A model generated the notes under the pieces. That model saw only the letters and a program-made list of their open reading frames with translations. It made no database searches and was not told where the DNA came from. Below are positions 61,628 to 64,000 of a stretch of 64,000 nt of DNA, one piece after another. The position numbers and the translations under genes were made by a program. Each line of letters opens with the position of its first letter. Positions within the stretch are counted from its first letter, which is position 1. The stretch spans positions 124,001 through 188,000 of the forward strand of contig NZ_NWVD01000004.1 in assembly GCF_002374835.1 (NCBI RefSeq), given 5' to 3'. The stretch comes from Sphingomonas ginsenosidimutans (GTDB lineage: Bacteria > Pseudomonadota > Alphaproteobacteria > Sphingomonadales > Sphingomonadaceae).

Positions 61628-62688
61628 GCGCTGGCCCGGCGCAGGAGCAGGCGGAACACCGTCTGGTGGGGTTGCCCCTCGCGGGAATATTGAACGATTC
61701 CACCCATATCGCGGATCAACTTGTCGACCAGTGCCAAGCCGAGCCCCTTCCCTTCGGGTCGGCTCGACACGAACGGATCGAACAGATGCTCGGCGATATC
61801 GTCGGGGGCGCCGGGGCCGGTATCGATCACGCAGATCTCGATCGGCAGCGCGACTCGCGCGCCGCCCTTGCCGGTCGGCACGGTGATACCATGGCGATAG
61901 GCGGTCGCCAGCGTGATCCGCCGCTCGCCGCGATCGCCGAGCGCCGCTGCCGCATTCTTGAGCAGGTTGAGGATGATCTGAAGCAGCGCGTCGCGGTTGC
62001 CCAGCGCCTGCGGCAGCGAGGGGTCGAAGCGTTCCTCGATCGTGATCCCCCGAGCGAAGCCGGCCAGCGCGACGTCGCGGGCATGCGCCAGCAGCGGATA
62101 GATGTTGAGCGGCGCGGTTTCGCGCGGGCGGGTGTCGGTGAAATCCTCCATATGGTCGATCAGCGCGGCGATGCGATCGACCTCCGAGATCATCAGCCGC
62201 GTCAGGTCGTCCGCCGCCGCCCCGTCCGCGATCAATTGCGCCGCGCCGCGGATGCTGGACAGCGGGTTCTTGATCTCATGCGCGAGCATCGCGGCGGCCC
62301 CCACCGCGGAGCGCGCCGCAGCGGCGCGTTCGGAGGAGATGCCAAGACGGCGCGACGCCGCGGCGTTGTGGAGCGTGATCGTTCGCCAGCCGGGATGCTC
62401 CACGATCGCCGTCTCGATCACGTCGACGCGAATGCGTACCCCGCGGAACGTCTCCAGATCAGCGTCGAACGCGGCGAAGGCGTGGCCTTCGCGACGGGTC
62501 GCGGCCTCCGGCAACTTCAGGATGGCATCGACCGGCTGGCCGAGCATCGCGCGCTCGGACAGGTTCAGCAGCGTCTCGCATTCGGCATTGGCGCGCGCGA
62601 TGCGATCGTCCGGATCGACGACCAGCACGGCGACGGGCAGCGCGGCGAGCAACTCCGCCTCGTCCGGGCCGCGCTGTGCCAGCATCAT
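61624..62688 (-). CDS. ntrB: Nitrogen regulation sensor kinase NtrB (NR(II))
   Basis: A 354-residue cytoplasmic kinase/phosphatase for NtrC, controlled by the PII protein. An N-terminal PAS domain (from [14 protein letters not shown]) precedes HisKA with [17 protein letters not shown] and an ATPase domain ([26 protein letters not shown]). No transmembrane helix. Its ATG overlaps the dusB stop (ATGA): dusB-ntrB-ntrC form one transcript. Confidence 0.97.
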   Translation of the reverse strand: MMLAQRGPDEAELLAALPVAVLVVDPDDRIARANAECETLLNLSERAMLGQPVDAILKLPEAATRREGHAFAAFDADLETFRGVRIRVDVIETAIVEHPGWRTITLHNAAASRRLGISSERAAAARSAVGAAAMLAHEIKNPLSSIRGAAQLIADGAAADDLTRLMISEVDRIAALIDHMEDFTDTRPRETAPLNIYPLLAHARDVALAGFARGITIEERFDPSLPQALGNRDALLQIILNLLKNAAAALGDRGERRITLATAYRHGITVPTGKGGARVALPIEICVIDTGPGAPDDIAEHLFDPFVSSRPEGKGLGLALVDKLIRDMGGIVQYSREGQPHQTVFRLLLRRASA

Positions 62689-63683
62689 GCGCCGTCCCGC
62701 ATCCGGTGCGGCGCGTAGAATTCCGCGAGCATCGCCTTGACGCGATCGGCATCGGGTTCCTGGTTCACCCTGTTGCGGAACTCGGCGGAGCCGGGGATCC
62801 CCTTGGTGTACCAGCCGATATGCTTGCGCGCCATGTTGACACCCGTGAACGTGCCATAATGGCTGAGCATCATGTCGTAATGCTCGGTGATGACGCGATA
62901 TTGTTCGTCGATCGATGGATCGGCCATCCGCCCCCCGGTGGCCAGCCAGTGCATCACCTGCGCCAGCAGCCACGGGCGGCCATAGGCGCCGCGCCCGATC
63001 ATGATGCCGTCCGCGCCCGACTGCGCCATCGCCGCCTCGGCGTCCTCGACGCCGCAGATGTCGCCATTGGCGATCACCGGGATCGACACCGCATCCTTGA
63101 CCCGTCGGATGAAGCCCCAGTCGGCCGACCCCTTGTACATCTGGTTCCGGGTACGGCCGTGGACGGTGACCATCTGCACACCGAGATCTTCAGCGATTCT
63201 CGCCAGTTCCGGCGCGTTGAGGCTGTCATGGCACCAGCCCATGCGCATCTTGAGCGTCACGGGAGCGTCGACGGCGGCGACGACGGCGCGGATGATCGCG
63301 GTGGCGAGCGTGAGGTCGCGCATCAAGGCGGAGCCGGCGTCGCCGTTGGTCACCTTGCGCACCGGGCAGCCCATGTTGATGTCGATGATCGCGGCGCCCT
63401 TGTCGCGGGCGAGCTTCGCCGCTTCCCCCATCTCGTGCGGGGTGCAGCCGACCAGCTGCATCGATACCGGCTCCTCCGAGAGATGCCACGCAGCCTTTTG
63501 AAGAGACTGGCGAGTTTCGCGGATCGCGGCCTGGCTCGCGATCATCTCGGTGACGTTCAGGCCCGAGCCGTAGCGGCGGACGAGCGTGCGGAACGGCTGG
63601 TCGGTGACGCCGGTCATCGGCGCCAGCACGACCGGCTGGTCGATCGTCACGGGGCCGATCTGGATGGGAGAGAGCGCGGTCAT
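62685..63683 (-). CDS. dusB: tRNA-dihydrouridine synthase DusB (NifR3)
   Basis: A 332-residue FMN enzyme that reduces uridine in tRNA D-loops. Signatures: [13 protein letters not shown] at the N-terminus, [20 protein letters not shown] with the catalytic Cys, the FMN-binding VIANGDI and [12 protein letters not shown]. First gene of the dusB-ntrBC-ntrYX-hfq run, an order seen widely in Alphaproteobacteria (where the gene was first named nifR3). Divergent from ispD. Confidence 0.97.
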   Translation of the reverse strand: MTALSPIQIGPVTIDQPVVLAPMTGVTDQPFRTLVRRYGSGLNVTEMIASQAAIRETRQSLQKAAWHLSEEPVSMQLVGCTPHEMGEAAKLARDKGAAIIDINMGCPVRKVTNGDAGSALMRDLTLATAIIRAVVAAVDAPVTLKMRMGWCHDSLNAPELARIAEDLGVQMVTVHGRTRNQMYKGSADWGFIRRVKDAVSIPVIANGDICGVEDAEAAMAQSGADGIMIGRGAYGRPWLLAQVMHWLATGGRMADPSIDEQYRVITEHYDMMLSHYGTFTGVNMARKHIGWYTKGIPGSAEFRNRVNQEPDADRVKAMLAEFYAPHRMRDGA

Positions 63684-63769
63684 CGGGGGGGAGCTGCCTT
63701 AAAAACAGGCAGGTAGGGGAAGCGAGCGGGTCTGGCAAGGCGCGTGCGGAACCGCTAGGCGGCGCAGGG

Positions 63770-64000
63770 ATGACCCAAGTCGCCCTTATCGTCGCCGCCG
63801 GATCGGGCACGCGCAGCGGCAGTGCCGTGCCCAAACAGTTCGCCGATGTGGCGGGCCGCGCGATGATCGCGTGGAGTTACGACGCGCTGTCGACGCATCC
63901 GGCGATCGAAAAGGTGCTGGTGGTGATCGCCCCCGAGCACGAAACGCTGCTGAAAAACGCCGTTCCGGACGCCGAATGGGTGGCAGGCGGTGCGGTGCGT
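63770..64000 (+). CDS. ispD: 2-C-methyl-D-erythritol 4-phosphate cytidylyltransferase (3' end outside window)
   Basis: The first 77 codons are visible. The start TQVALIVAAGSGTRSGSAVPKQF is the nucleotidyltransferase motif of IspD, with the CTP-binding GxGxR (AGSGTRSG) and the PKQF Lys. It belongs to the non-mevalonate isoprenoid pathway. In Alphaproteobacteria this gene is often fused to ispF (ispDF), which cannot be checked here because the window ends. Confidence 0.93.
   Translation, partial: MTQVALIVAAGSGTRSGSAVPKQFADVAGRAMIAWSYDALSTHPAIEKVLVVIAPEHETLLKNAVPDAEWVAGGAVR

Overview
The window is a contiguous stretch of a high-GC alphaproteobacterial chromosome. Several things point to Sphingomonadaceae (Sphingomonas or a close relative): the order dusB-ntrB-ntrC-ntrY-ntrX-hfq-hflX, a double-length Hfq, a DksA with a degenerate zinc site, ispD next to dusB, and the mfd-sdhE-recG and methyltransferase/comF/grxC/DUF1178 neighbourhoods. 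I see no prophage, insertion sequence, CRISPR array, plasmid origin or rRNA. Genes are packed tightly, and many pairs share an ATGA, GTGA or TGATG overlap, which marks operons.

Layout. 1-1439: end of a GGDEF-EAL protein and a secreted NTF2-like protein. 1527-7870: mfd, sdhE, recG and a PilZ protein, with REP-like hairpins between them. 7966-12405 (minus): tyrS, an NlpD-like LysM/M23 lipoprotein, surE, serS. 12501-15260: a host-attachment-family protein, a Ser-rich surface protein with a PEP-CTERM-like tail, dksA, a second PilZ protein and tRNA-Leu(CAA). 15306-18682: M20 amidohydrolase, cyclophilin with a coupled secreted protein, phasin, GNAT acetyltransferase. 18741-24830 (minus): a complete RND tripartite efflux operon. 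24946-26891: acyl-CoA dehydrogenase and enoyl-CoA hydratase. 27041-33495: tamA-tamB. 33572-35044: a Baeyer-Villiger-type flavin monooxygenase. 35351-39483: EAL protein, TPR histidine kinase and single-domain response regulator. 39491-41837: methyltransferase, comF, grxC, DUF1178. 41869-41958: tRNA-Ser(TGA). 42107-50138 (plus): a long run of mltB, rlpA, dacC, tmk, holB, metG, tatD, an MBL hydrolase and a 54-residue membrane protein. 50171-53724 (minus): GT2 glycosyltransferase and a DegT-aminotransferase/flavoprotein fusion. 53824-54567: mazG. 54580-63683 (minus): hflX, hfq, ntrX, ntrY, ntrC, ntrB, dusB. 63770-64000: start of ispD.

Functional themes. Cell-envelope growth and assembly are strongly represented (NlpD, RlpA, MltB, DacC, TamAB, the RND pump). 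Cyclic-di-GMP signalling appears at four places: two EAL proteins and two small PilZ proteins. Global control is concentrated at the right end (NtrBC, NtrYX, Hfq) plus DksA. Most of this is conserved core genome.

The parts that core functions do not explain are: (i) the 838-residue aminotransferase-flavoprotein fusion with its coupled glycosyltransferase, the best candidate for an undescribed biosynthetic system; (ii) the EAL/kinase/receiver module, whose kinase ends in a receiver-like region without phosphorylation residues; (iii) the tandem Hfq, whose two halves have diverged; (iv) the Ser-rich surface protein; and (v) two very small genes, a 17-codon frame at 35142-35195 and a 54-residue protein at 49974-50138.
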